DNA of 64,000 nt from Hyphomonadaceae bacterium JAD_PAG50586_4 (lineage in GTDB: Bacteria > Pseudomonadota > Alphaproteobacteria > Caulobacterales > Aquidulcibacteraceae), in the NCBI GenBank assembly GCA_023242925.1, contig CP096134.1, positions 3,677,501 through 3,741,500 of the forward strand, read 5' to 3'. Under the pieces are notes generated by a model, which had not been told where the DNA came from, made no database searches, and saw only the letters and a program-made list of their open reading frames with translations. A program made the position numbers and the translations under genes. Below are positions 33,647 through 41,864 of this stretch, in pieces (position 1 is the first letter of the stretch; the number at the start of each line of letters is the position of its first letter).

Positions 33647-35214
33647 TTAGTTGACGCTGCGGTCGCGCCCTTCCCAAAACGGCGCTCTCAGCTGACGTTT
33701 GAGGACTTTTCCCGCCGCTGATAACGGCAACGGCTCGGTTCGGAAGCTGATGCTGCGTGGACACTTGTAGCCAGCGATTTTGGACCTGCAGAATTCGATC
33801 AACGCATTCGCGTTTTCGGAAGTGCCGGGCTTCAGCCTGACGATGGCGTGTACGCACTCGCCCCATTTCTCGTCTGGCACGCCGATGACCGCGCATTCAG
33901 CAACATCTGGATGCGTGCTGAGCGCACTTTCGGTTTCGGCCGAATAGATGTTCTCCCCGCCGGAGATGATCATGTCCTTGGTGCGGTCGACGACGTAGAG
34001 ATATCCGTCAGCGTCGAGATATCCTGCGTCGCCGCTCATGATCCAGCCGTCCTTGAGCGTCTTTGCGGTATCGTCAGGGCGGTTCCAGTATCCCAGCATC
34101 GCGCCTGTGCTACGAATTGCAATTTCGCCAGCGGCGCCTTGCGGACATTCATTGCCCGCCTCGTCGAGAATCTTGAGTTCGCTGAAGAGAATTGGCTTTC
34201 CGGCCGAGCGTAGTCTGTGCGCATGCGGCCCATCCGGATTGTGGTCTTCGGGTCCGAGGAGCGTGCATATGCCCGCAGTCTCGGTCTGCCCATAGCCCTG
34301 CATGAATTCAGCATGCGGCAAGCGCGCGAGACACTGGCGCAGAATGCCTTCCGGCATTGGTGAAGCGCCATAGGCGGCGCGTTTCAGACTGGATAAGTCC
34401 GACGAGGCCGCGACTGGATGAGATAAGAGCATGCCCCACATAGAGGGCACTAAGCTCAGCGTACTTACCCGATCAATTTCGATGCTCCGCAGGATCGCCG
34501 CGATGTCAAAGCCCGGTTGCATGATCAACGGGACGCTGGCGATCGCCGCGGCGATCGCCAATTGTGCGCCGGCCAAATGAAACATCGGAAGCACGCACAA
34601 GATTGGTGGTTCTTTCTCAGGCTTGTCACCTGACGCGCCCACCGCCAGCAGCGTTGCGACCAGACTGGTGTGGGCGAGCATCACGCCCTTGGGGTGACCT
34701 GTGGTTCCTCCGGTGTAAAAGATGCCGGCAAGGTCTTCACCGCCGCCCCCAATTCATTGACGGGGCGGCCAGGCTGGCGCAGCTCGTCATATCTGATGGT
34801 GCCGTCCGGCGCCTCAAGGTCACCGATAAATGCGACGCGCGGCTTGGCCGCGCCAAAATCAAGCGAGCCCAACATTGGCGCGAACGCGTCGTCGACAACG
34901 AATAGTTTTGGGCCGCTATCTTTCAGCGCATAACTCACTTCGTCGGCTGACCAGCGGGTGTTGAGCGGGACCGCTGCCGCCGACAGACGCCAACACGCAA
35001 ACAAGATTTCGACGTAGCGGTCGCTGTTGAGCGCGAGGATCGCGACTCGATCTCCCGCGCCGACCCCCTGCGCGCGGAGCCCGCCTGCCAATTCTTGGGT
35101 CGCGCGATTGAGCGATCCCCACGTCGACTGACGCCCTTCAAAGCGGATCGCTTCATTGTTCGGTGTGTGGCGGGCGGCCCGTTCTATGAACTGGGCGAGG
35201 TACATCTTGCTCAT
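33647..35214 (-). CDS. fatty-acid--CoA ligase (AMP-forming), frameshifted
   Basis: About 520 residues when one shift is repaired. The N-terminal part (35214-34750) has MSKMYLAQFIERAARHTPNN, GVGAGDRVAILALNSDRYVE and AVPLNTRWSADEVSYALKDS. The frame changes in the G run near 34755-34760 (one G missing from six). The other frame carries the AMP-binding motif DLAGIFYTGGTTGHPKGVML, then MQGYGQTETAG, GWIMSGDAGYLDADGYLYVV and DMIISGGENIYSAETE, ending at PLPLSAAGKVLKRQL with the catalytic Lys. It activates a carboxylic acid to its CoA thioester at the start of beta-oxidation. It follows the alpha/beta hydrolase gene on the same strand by about 40 bp. Confidence 0.88.
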
Positions 35215-35254
35215 GAGCTTCACTCTGCGCGTTGTGAATTTCGTCGGTGCACCT

Positions 35255-35977
35255 TCACGCGACCGCGGCGATTGCCTCAGCTAGAGGCTCTGGCATGGAC
35301 AAGAAGGGGGAATGGGACGCGTTAAGCGTCGCGATCTTCTCACATACCTGGCGGGCCAACATGTTATCCTGAAGCGCAATCGAGAGCGCCTGATCTTGCG
35401 TGCATCGAATGTAAGACCGCGGCACAGCGCCAAAGCGGTCAGGCGTCAAGCGCACCTTGTCTAGAGAGGGCCTCAGGGGCTCTGTCGACAAGCGCTCGAA
35501 GGCCCAACGCTGCTGCTCTTTGGTGCAGTCACCAAAAAACACTTCGGCGCCCGGGCCGGGCAGAATCGTCACGCGCCCGTCTAGAGCGGAAAGACGAATC
35601 CCCTTTTGCAGCTTGGACGCCTTATCGAGGCTTCCAAGCGCCGCCATAGTGTCGCCATTCGACGGGAGAAATGCGGTCAAAAATACGAGCCTGCTGAATT
35701 GCTCCGGACGTAGCTGTGCTGCAGCGGAGATGACCATCCCACCCATCGAGTGTCCGACCGCAATCACCGGCGTCTCGATGCGCGCCGTTGCTTCAACGAC
35801 GGTCTCGGCATACTCGCTGAGGCGGTACGACCAACCGGATCGCTTCGTCCGCTCGCGACCAGGCAAATCCAATGTGTGCGTGATGAATCCGCGCGATTGC
35901 AAATGCGGCAGCAGATGCGCCCAGCACCAGCTTCCGTGATTGGCGCCGTGTACCAAAAGCAAATGCGGATTTGCCAT
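35255..35977 (-). CDS. alpha/beta hydrolase
   Basis: 240 residues, cytoplasmic, opening MANPHLLLVHGANHGSWCW. The classical fold motifs are present: LLVHGANHGSWCWAHLLPHL (oxyanion HG), VIAVGHSMGGMVISAAAQLR with nucleophile Ser in GHSMG (about 84-88), and a late ATLNASHSPFLSMPEPLAEA supplying the catalytic His. It resembles the plant MeJA-esterase/hydroxynitrile lyase-like branch found in bacteria, which hydrolyses small esters. It is probably the first gene of a two-gene operon with the acyl-CoA ligase; an ester-cleavage step feeding the ligase is an inference. Confidence 0.85.
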   Translation of the reverse strand: MANPHLLLVHGANHGSWCWAHLLPHLQSRGFITHTLDLPGRERTKRSGWSYRLSEYAETVVEATARIETPVIAVGHSMGGMVISAAAQLRPEQFSRLVFLTAFLPSNGDTMAALGSLDKASKLQKGIRLSALDGRVTILPGPGAEVFFGDCTKEQQRWAFERLSTEPLRPSLDKVRLTPDRFGAVPRSYIRCTQDQALSIALQDNMLARQVCEKIATLNASHSPFLSMPEPLAEAIAAVA

Positions 35978-36167
35978 CCTCAAAGCGCCCTATCGAGGAA
36001 GACAAGTGTGGCGCCCGCTGACCAAGCCCTCCCTACTAGAGCATGGGCCCCGCCCCTGGTGCCCTCCGAAACCGGCTGCGTTTCTCGCGGGGCTACCAGC
36101 TCTATGTGCATGGCGGTCTGGGCGCTCGGGCTATTGACAGAGGGGCGGCGGAACGGTGTAACCCTGA

Positions 36168-36187
36168 GACTGAACATTTGTCCAGTC
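36168..36187. promoter_or_regulatory. palindromic operator upstream of the MaoC operon
   Basis: GACTGAAC-ATTT-GTCCAGTC: eight-base arms with one mismatch and a four-base spacer, 16 bp before the GTG start. The same design occurs at 40937, 44036 and 49840, always before island genes; probable TetR-family operator. Confidence 0.7.
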
Positions 36188-36203
36188 TGGGATATGGTGG
36201 TCC

Positions 36204-36662
36204 GTGCGAACCTTCTCCGAAGAAACAATCAAGGACGCTGTCGGCACTGAAGTTGGCGTCTCCGACTGGGTCACGATTACCCAGGACATGGTCAATCAAT
36301 TCGCCGCGCTCACCGGCGATCCCGTTGAAATTCATACAAACGTTGAACTCGCCAAGCAGACGCCATTTGGCGGCACGATCGCGCATGGCCTGTTGAGCCT
36401 CTCCATGCTTGGCGGCTTCGCGCCCGCCGCGCCGGTGCTGATGGAAGGCATCACTATGGGGCTGAATTACGGGTTCAACAAAGTCCGGTTTGTAGCGCCG
36501 GTGAAGACCGGAAGCCGGCTGCGCGGCCGGTTCTTCCTGCGCGATATGCAAAACCAGGGCGGTGGTAAGTGGCTGTCGACGATGGACGTCACCATCGAAA
36601 TCGAAGGCGAAGACAAGCCTGCCGTCGTCGCTGAGTGGCTCGGTATGCAGTTCGTTCGCTAG
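36204..36662 (+). CDS. MaoC-like (R)-enoyl-CoA hydratase
   Basis: 152 residues starting at GTG (MRTFSEETIKDAVGTEVGVS). The hot-dog fold hydratase 2 motif is present: FAALTGDPVEIHTNVELAKQ (catalytic Asp/His region, about 36-55), then TPFGGTIAHGLLSLSMLGGF (about 56-75) with the conserved HG. The C-terminal strands VRFVAPVKTGSRLRGRFFLR fit the family. It hydrates trans-2-enoyl-CoA to (3R)-hydroxyacyl-CoA. It is followed by an SDR and a thiolase in one operon, the same three activities as the peroxisomal MFE-2 plus SCP-x set. The first gene after the palindromic operator. Confidence 0.92.
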   Translation: MRTFSEETIKDAVGTEVGVSDWVTITQDMVNQFAALTGDPVEIHTNVELAKQTPFGGTIAHGLLSLSMLGGFAPAAPVLMEGITMGLNYGFNKVRFVAPVKTGSRLRGRFFLRDMQNQGGGKWLSTMDVTIEIEGEDKPAVVAEWLGMQFVR

Positions 36663-36704
36663 CCGGGCGCCGAAGGCAACTCGACACAAATCGGAGTAGA
36701 AAAA

Positions 36705-37638
36705 ATGGCCATCCGTTTTGACGAAAGAGTGGTGATTGTCACCGGGGCCGGTAACGGCCTGGGGCGTTCGCATGCGCTGCAATTCGCCGAGCGCGGCGCC
36801 AAAGTCGTGGTCAACGATTTCGGCGGCGCCCGTGATGGGACCGGCGGCTCCTCTGAGCCGGCCGAGAAAGTCATGGCGGAGATCAAGGCCGCCGGCGGCG
36901 ACGCGATTGCCCACGGCGCCGACGTGACAAACACGATGCAAGTTCAGGACATGATCGAGAAGGCGATTTCTAAATGGGGTCGCATCGATGTGCTCGTCAA
37001 CAACGCCGGCATTCTGCAAGACGCCAGCTTCGCCAAGACTACGCCAGAATCCTTCCGACGCGTGGTCGATGTGCACCTTATGGGCTCCGCATACTGTTCG
37101 CTCGCGGTTTGGCCACACATGCGCACTGCCGGCTACGGCCGTATCGTGATGACGGCGTCGACGTCCGGCGTCTACGGAAACTTCGGCCAAGCCAGCTACG
37201 CTGCCGGCAAGACAGCCATGCTTGGCCTGATGAATGTGCTGCATATTGAGGGCGGCAAGAACAACATTCGCGTCAACACGATCATCCCCGGCGCCGCCAC
37301 ACGGCTGACGGAAGGGCTGATACCGCCTCAGCATCCTGGCGTTGATGACGCCGTCGGCAGTGTCTCCTGCGGTTCTCTTCCTGGCGAGCGAAGATGCGCC
37401 GTCGCGGGTTATTCTCGCTGCGGGATCGGGCGGATACGCCCGCACTTACGTCTTGGAGAGCGAAGGCATTTACCTGCCGCCGGAACAGCAGAATTGCGAT
37501 GAAGTCGCCAAGCATTTTGAAGCGATATCCGACAAGGCGACGTTGCACGAATATGTCGATGGCGGCGGAGAATTTTTGAAATTCATCGGCAAAGCGGCCC
37601 AAAGTCTCGGCGTCGATCTGAGCGCCACGGCGGCCTAG
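36705..37638 (+). CDS. MFE-2-like (3R)-hydroxyacyl-CoA dehydrogenase (SDR), frameshifted
   Basis: About 305 residues when one indel is corrected. Frame 1 gives the cofactor motif VVIVTGAGNGLGRSHALQFA (TGxxxGxG), the NDFGGARDGTGGSSEPAEKV stretch diagnostic of the MFE-2/17-beta-HSD4 branch, NNAGILQDASFAKTTPESF, catalytic Ser-Tyr-Lys in MTASTSGVYGNFGQASYAAG, and VNTIIPGAATRLTEGL. Near 37325-37340 the sense passes to another frame (LMTPSAVSPAVLFLASEDAP, SRVILAAGSGGYARTYVLES), ending at 37638. It oxidises (3R)-hydroxyacyl-CoA with NAD+. It lies 42 bp after MaoC and 53 bp before the thiolase. Confidence 0.88.
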
Positions 37639-37691
37639 TAGCCGCCTGGGCAAGCGCCACCGCTCCATCACGGATTAAGGAGAGAGATCTC

Positions 37692-38876
37692 ATGACGTCA
37701 AAGGCGCGCATCGCCGGGGTCGGCATGATCCCGTTCACAAAACCAGGCCAAAGCGAGGACTGGGACGTTATGGGTGAGAAGGCCGTGCGCCTGGCGCTCG
37801 CCGATGCGGGCCTTTCCTACGACAAAATTCAGCAAGCCTACGCCGGGTACATCTACGGAGACTCCACGGCGGGACAATCGGCGCTCTATCGCGTCGGCGT
37901 CACGGGCATTCCGATTGTGAACGTCAACAACAATTGTTCAACCGGCTCGACCGCACTCTTTCTCGCACGCCAGGTCATCGAAGGCGGCGGCGCTGACTGC
38001 GTGCTCGCCTTCGGCTTTGAGCAGATGTTGCCGGGCGCGCTCACTTCCGTTTTCGGCGACCGCAAGGCCCCGATGGAAAAGCACGCCGCGGTGATGCTGG
38101 CGATTCAAGGCTACGACAAGGACGCACCGCTTGCAGCTCAGATGTTCGGAGGCGCCGGGCTCGAGCATCAGAAGAAATACGGCACGCCAGACGATGTGTT
38201 TGCCCGCATCTCCGTCAAGGCGCGCCGGCACGCGGCGAACAATCCGCTGGCTCTCTTCCGCGATCAGCTCAGCGTTGAAGAGGTACTCGCCTCGAAAAAG
38301 CTCTACGGTCCCGTCACGCGTTATCAATCGTGCCCGCCTACCTGCGGCGCCGCAGCTGCGATTCTCGTCTCCGATGCCTTTGCCCGAAGGCACGGCCTCA
38401 AAGCCGATGTCGAGATTAAAGGCCAATCGCTGACAACTGATTTTTCATCGTCGTTTGACGACAAAACGATGATCCAAATGATTGGCTACGACATGACAAA
38501 ATTCGCTGCACGCCAAGTCTACGAGGCAGCGGGCGTCGGACCCCATGACGTGCAAGTAGCGGAGCTTCACGACTGTTTCACACCCAACGAGCTGCTGACG
38601 TATGAGGCGCTCGGCCTCTGCCCCGAAGGCGGCGCTGAAGCATTTATTCACGACGAGCAAAACACCTATGGCGGCCGCGTCGTAACCAATCCATCCGGGG
38701 GTTTGCTGTCAAAAGGCCACCCGCTCGGGGCGACAGGGCTCGCTCAGTGCTACGAACTCACGCATCAGGTTCGCGGCACCGCTGATAAGCGGCAAGTCGA
38801 TGGCGTCAAACACGCGCTGCAGCACAACCTCGGTCTAGGTGGCGCGTGCGTTGTCACAATGTATGGGCGGGCATAG
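37692..38876 (+). CDS. SCP-x type thiolase / lipid-transfer protein family acetyl-CoA acyltransferase
   Basis: 394 residues with AAGGAGAG ahead of the ATG. Thiolase features of the SCP-x/lipid-transfer branch: RIAGVGMIPFTKPGQSEDWD at the start, active-site Cys in VNVNNNCSTGSTALFLARQV (about 77-96), VAELHDCFTPNELLTYEALG (about 290-309) and the late NPSGGLLSKGHPLGATGLAQ (catalytic His and GHPLGATG), ending LGLGGACVVTMYGRA with the second Cys. It cleaves 3-ketoacyl-CoA. SCP-x thiolases in actinobacteria and proteobacteria act on branched or steroid side chains, consistent with the MFE-2-like neighbour. Last gene of the + strand operon. Confidence 0.92.
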   Translation: MTSKARIAGVGMIPFTKPGQSEDWDVMGEKAVRLALADAGLSYDKIQQAYAGYIYGDSTAGQSALYRVGVTGIPIVNVNNNCSTGSTALFLARQVIEGGGADCVLAFGFEQMLPGALTSVFGDRKAPMEKHAAVMLAIQGYDKDAPLAAQMFGGAGLEHQKKYGTPDDVFARISVKARRHAANNPLALFRDQLSVEEVLASKKLYGPVTRYQSCPPTCGAAAAILVSDAFARRHGLKADVEIKGQSLTTDFSSSFDDKTMIQMIGYDMTKFAARQVYEAAGVGPHDVQVAELHDCFTPNELLTYEALGLCPEGGAEAFIHDEQNTYGGRVVTNPSGGLLSKGHPLGATGLAQCYELTHQVRGTADKRQVDGVKHALQHNLGLGGACVVTMYGRA

Positions 38877-38902
38877 CGTCTTTGCCGATGGCCAAGACCT
38901 CT

Positions 38903-39703
38903 TCATTCGCCCTTGAACGCTGGCTTGCGCTTCTCGAAAAACGCCGCCACGCCCTCTTGAAAATCCTTGGTCGCGAATGTCAGCAGGAATTGATCGCGAT
39001 CCATGAAACTTGAGGCGAAGTGATTGGCGCCCGCTATGGCGTTCACAGACTCCTTCGTCATACGCACAGGCAATGGCGGCAAAGCCGCCACCTTATCGGC
39101 CCAAACACGGGCTGCGTCATAAGCCTTGCCCTTGGGCGCCAATTCATCGGCTAGGCCCCAGGTTACGCAGGTCTCCGCATTCGTCATTTCGCCGAACATC
39201 ACAAAGCGTTTGGCGCGCGCCGGCCCCATTAGACTGACGAGGCGCGGCACTGAGCGCCAGCTCATATTGATGCCGAGCGGGACTTCAGGGAGCCGCATCG
39301 AGGCGCCTTCGCCAACAATGCGGAAGTCGCATGAAGTCGCCAGCGCGCATGCGCCGCCGACACAATAGCCCTCGACCGCGACAATCGTGATCGCCTCAAT
39401 TTCTTCCCAAGCCTTGCACATATCTGGCCCGGCAAGCACCGCTTCTCGCAACTCGAGCAAGGGCGGTGGCGCATCACGCTCGGCAAGTGCTGTGCCGCCG
39501 AGATCAGCGCCGGCGGAAAAATTCTTGTCGCCGCCGCGCAGAATGATGGCGCGCACATCCGGACGCGTGCGATGCCCGCGCGCAAACACCGTGAGCTCCT
39601 CCATCATCAGAGTGTTTAGCGAGTTCCGGGCATCGGGCCGATTCAGTTGAACGGTGACGATCCCGCCATCCTCGGTAACAAGAAGGTGCTTGTAGTCAGC
39701 CAT
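38903..39703 (-). CDS. enoyl-CoA hydratase/isomerase family protein
   Basis: 266 residues. Crotonase motifs: IVTVQLNRPDARNSLNTLMM (about 14-33), AIILRGGDKNFSAGADLGGT (oxyanion hole Ala-Gly, about 53-72), IVAVEGYCVGGACALATSCD (about 107-126; second oxyanion Gly-Gly), then FRIVGEGASMRLPEVPLGIN with Glu. The C-terminal ASSFMDRDQFLLTFATKDFQEG segment is usual. It hydrates 2-enoyl-CoA to the (3S)-hydroxyacyl-CoA or isomerises double bonds. The start lies 2 bp from the stop of the upstream thiolase gene, so both form a tight operon. Confidence 0.92.
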   Translation of the reverse strand: MADYKHLLVTEDGGIVTVQLNRPDARNSLNTLMMEELTVFARGHRTRPDVRAIILRGGDKNFSAGADLGGTALAERDAPPPLLELREAVLAGPDMCKAWEEIEAITIVAVEGYCVGGACALATSCDFRIVGEGASMRLPEVPLGINMSWRSVPRLVSLMGPARAKRFVMFGEMTNAETCVTWGLADELAPKGKAYDAARVWADKVAALPPLPVRMTKESVNAIAGANHFASSFMDRDQFLLTFATKDFQEGVAAFFEKRKPAFKGE

Positions 39704-39704
39704 C

Positions 39705-40911
39705 TTACGCTACCTCGAATAAACCCGCCGCGCCCATGCCGGCGCCGACACACATCGTTACCACCGCATACTTGGCTTTTCGGCGTTTGCCTTCCAGCAA
39801 GACGTGCCCGGCGCACCGTGCGCCGGTCATACCATAGGGATGGCCGATCGAGATGGCGCCGCCATTGACGTTGTACTTCTCAGGATCAATTCCCAATCGG
39901 TCGCGGCAATAAAGAGCTTGGCTGGCGAACGCTTCATTGAGCTCCCAAAGGTCGATGTCATCGACCTTGAGGCCGTGGCGGGCGAGCAATTTCGGCACTG
40001 CGAACACGGGACCAATGCCCATTTCGTCTGGCTCACACCCCGCGACGGCGAAGCCGCGAAACACGCCAAGAACGGGCAGACCTCGATTTTCCGCCTCTTT
40101 ACGCTCTACCAGAATGCAAACGCTCGCGCCATCTGACTGCTGACTGGCGTTTCCAGCGGTGACGGTCTTGCCCTCTTTCATCGTCATCCCGCCTTTGAGA
40201 ACGGGCTGCAGACTTTGCAGCGACTCAATGGTGGTCTCTGAGCGATTACATTCATCGCGATCGACAGTGACCTCGACCATATCCGGTTTGCCGGTTTCCT
40301 TATTTGGCTTGGCCCAGCTCGCTTTAAGCGGAACGATCTCGTCCTTGAACACGCCAGAGGCCTGCGCGCGGGCTGTGCGCTTCTGGGACTGCAGCGCATA
40401 GGCGTCTTGCGCTTCGCGAGTCACATCGTAGCGCTCAGCCACGATCTCCGCGGTCTCGATCATCGACATCCAAAGGGCGGGCTTTTCGGCATACAACGAC
40501 GGCTCGACGACGTGCGTCATGTTCATCTGGCCAGAGAGCTGCACCATCGAGATGAGACTCGACGCCGCCAGCGGCGATGAAGCTTTCACCTTCGTTGAGA
40601 ATGCGCCCTGCCCCGATGGCGATTGCTTGGAGGCCAGAAGAACAATAGCGATTGATTGTGACACCTGATGTCGTCACCGGACATCCAGCCTTGATTGCGA
40701 CATTGCGGGCGATGTTAAAGCCGGTTGCACCTTCGGGCATCCCCGATCCCATCACCACATCATCAATCAACGCCGTATCGACATTCGCGCGCGCGAGCGC
40801 GGCGGCGAGGATCTCCCCAGCAAATGTGATAGGGTGTGTGGCATTGAAACTGCCGCGGACTGACTTAGCGAGCCCGGTCCGCGCGGTTCCCGCAACAACA
40901 ACTTCACGCAT
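39705..40911 (-). CDS. acetyl-CoA C-acyltransferase (thiolase), frameshifted
   Basis: About 400 residues in two frames. The first (40911 downward) opens [20 protein letters not shown] and has the active-site Cys in [20 protein letters not shown] (about 81-100). Near 40565-40570 the frame changes (GGVES... to [20 protein letters not shown]), continuing with [60 protein letters not shown] (catalytic His) and [19 protein letters not shown] (second Cys). It releases acetyl-CoA from 3-ketoacyl-CoA. The start is 26 bp from the palindromic operator at 40937, shared with the divergent TetR gene. Confidence 0.9.
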
Positions 40912-40936
40912 GCCGCAATGCTCCAAGCGCCACCTT

Positions 40937-40956
40937 GACTGAACAATAGTTCAGTC
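40937..40956. promoter_or_regulatory. perfect palindromic operator between thiolase and TetR genes
   Basis: GACTGAAC-AATA-GTTCAGTC, perfect eight-base arms. It lies between the divergent thiolase (start 40911) and TetR (start 40995) genes; best copy of the island motif and probably the TetR autoregulatory site. Confidence 0.85.
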
Positions 40957-40994
40957 CTTGTATTGCTGGCAAGATCAATCCAGAAAACCACGTG

Positions 40995-41810
40995 ATGACC
41001 GAAAAAGCAGCGATCGCCCAAGCCAAGTTGAACGAACGGATCGCCAAGGGGCGTGATCGTTTGCTGTTGGTCGCGATGCGACTTTTCGCGGAAAAGGGGT
41101 TTGACGGGGTCACGGTGCGCGACATCTCTTCGGCGGCCGACGTCTCGGTCGGCCTCATCAACCATCACTTCGAGTCTAAGGAAGGCCTGCGCCAAGCGGT
41201 AGACGAATACTTCATCGAGCGCACCGGCGCTGCGATCGAGCGCGCCATTGCCGCCACTGGCGACCTCGATCCTGAGAAGTATGGCGACTATGAGCGCGAG
41301 TGGATTATCAAGTACGCGGACGAATGGCCCGACTTCGTCGCTTACATGCGCCGCGCCATCATGGATGGAAGCCCCTGGGGTGAGGCCCTGTTTCGCCGTT
41401 ACTTCGACTCCATCCGTGCGAGCATCGATCGCTTCGATGCAAATGGGCGTTTGGCGCCCGACACAGACAGGCTTTGGCTGCCGCTCATTTGGCTGTTCGT
41501 ATTGATGGGCCCACTCATGCTCGATCCCTACATAAAAAACATGCTGGGCAAGTCGAGCTACGATCCAGAAATGTGGGCCCGGTTTCAGCGCGCGGCCACG
41601 TCGATGCTTTGGAACGGCGTGGGGGCTAAGCCCCCAAATAGGCACTGCGCCCCCGCGAAATTTGGACTGCAAAGTCGCGGCATGACGGCCAACGCCGCCT
41701 TTTGCCAAAGGTGCACGCACAGTCTCACGCGCTCGCAACGCAAGGCTCTATCGCGATTTGCGTGCGCCGAGGGGGCACCGACTGGCCTCACTAATGAAGC
41801 GGGACGCTGA
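40995..41810 (+). CDS. TetR family transcriptional regulator
   Basis: 271 residues (GTG at 40992 is an alternative start). The N-terminal helix-turn-helix: KGRDRLLLVAMRLFAEKGFD, GVTVRDISSAADVSVGLINH and HFESKEGLRQAVDEYFIERT (about 18-75). The ligand domain ends naturally near FQRAATSMLWNGVG (about 205). The last 60 residues (from KPPNRHCAPA) are unusual and Cys/Arg-rich. A GGGGGCTAAGCCCCC hairpin at 41621-41635 would place a TAA in frame after one added G, so the tail may be an indel artefact. It is divergent from the thiolase/hydratase operon and is the likely repressor acting at the GACTGAAC palindromes of the island. Confidence 0.9.
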   Translation: MTEKAAIAQAKLNERIAKGRDRLLLVAMRLFAEKGFDGVTVRDISSAADVSVGLINHHFESKEGLRQAVDEYFIERTGAAIERAIAATGDLDPEKYGDYEREWIIKYADEWPDFVAYMRRAIMDGSPWGEALFRRYFDSIRASIDRFDANGRLAPDTDRLWLPLIWLFVLMGPLMLDPYIKNMLGKSSYDPEMWARFQRAATSMLWNGVGAKPPNRHCAPAKFGLQSRGMTANAAFCQRCTHSLTRSQRKALSRFACAEGAPTGLTNEAGR

Positions 41811-41811
41811 T

Positions 41812-41845
41812 CCAAGAAAACAGGCCGCCGCAAAAGCGGCGGCCT
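41812..41845 (-). terminator. intrinsic terminator after the TonB receptor gene
   Basis: Perfect ten-base stem AGGCCGCCGC-AAAA-GCGGCGGCCT (41822-41845). On the - strand it is followed by GTTTTCTT, 20 bp after the receptor stop codon. Strong rho-independent terminator. Confidence 0.88.
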
Positions 41846-41864
41846 GGAAGAGTCTTTGGGAGGA

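Noticed and set aside
36102..37445. 447-codon open frame on the - strand
   Set aside because: It lies opposite the MaoC and SDR genes, whose motifs are unmistakable; the frame is a GC-driven shadow.
41585..41833. 82-codon - strand frame over the TetR 3' end
   Set aside because: No ribosome binding site, Cys/Arg-rich composition like the questionable TetR tail; it ends at the receptor's terminator.
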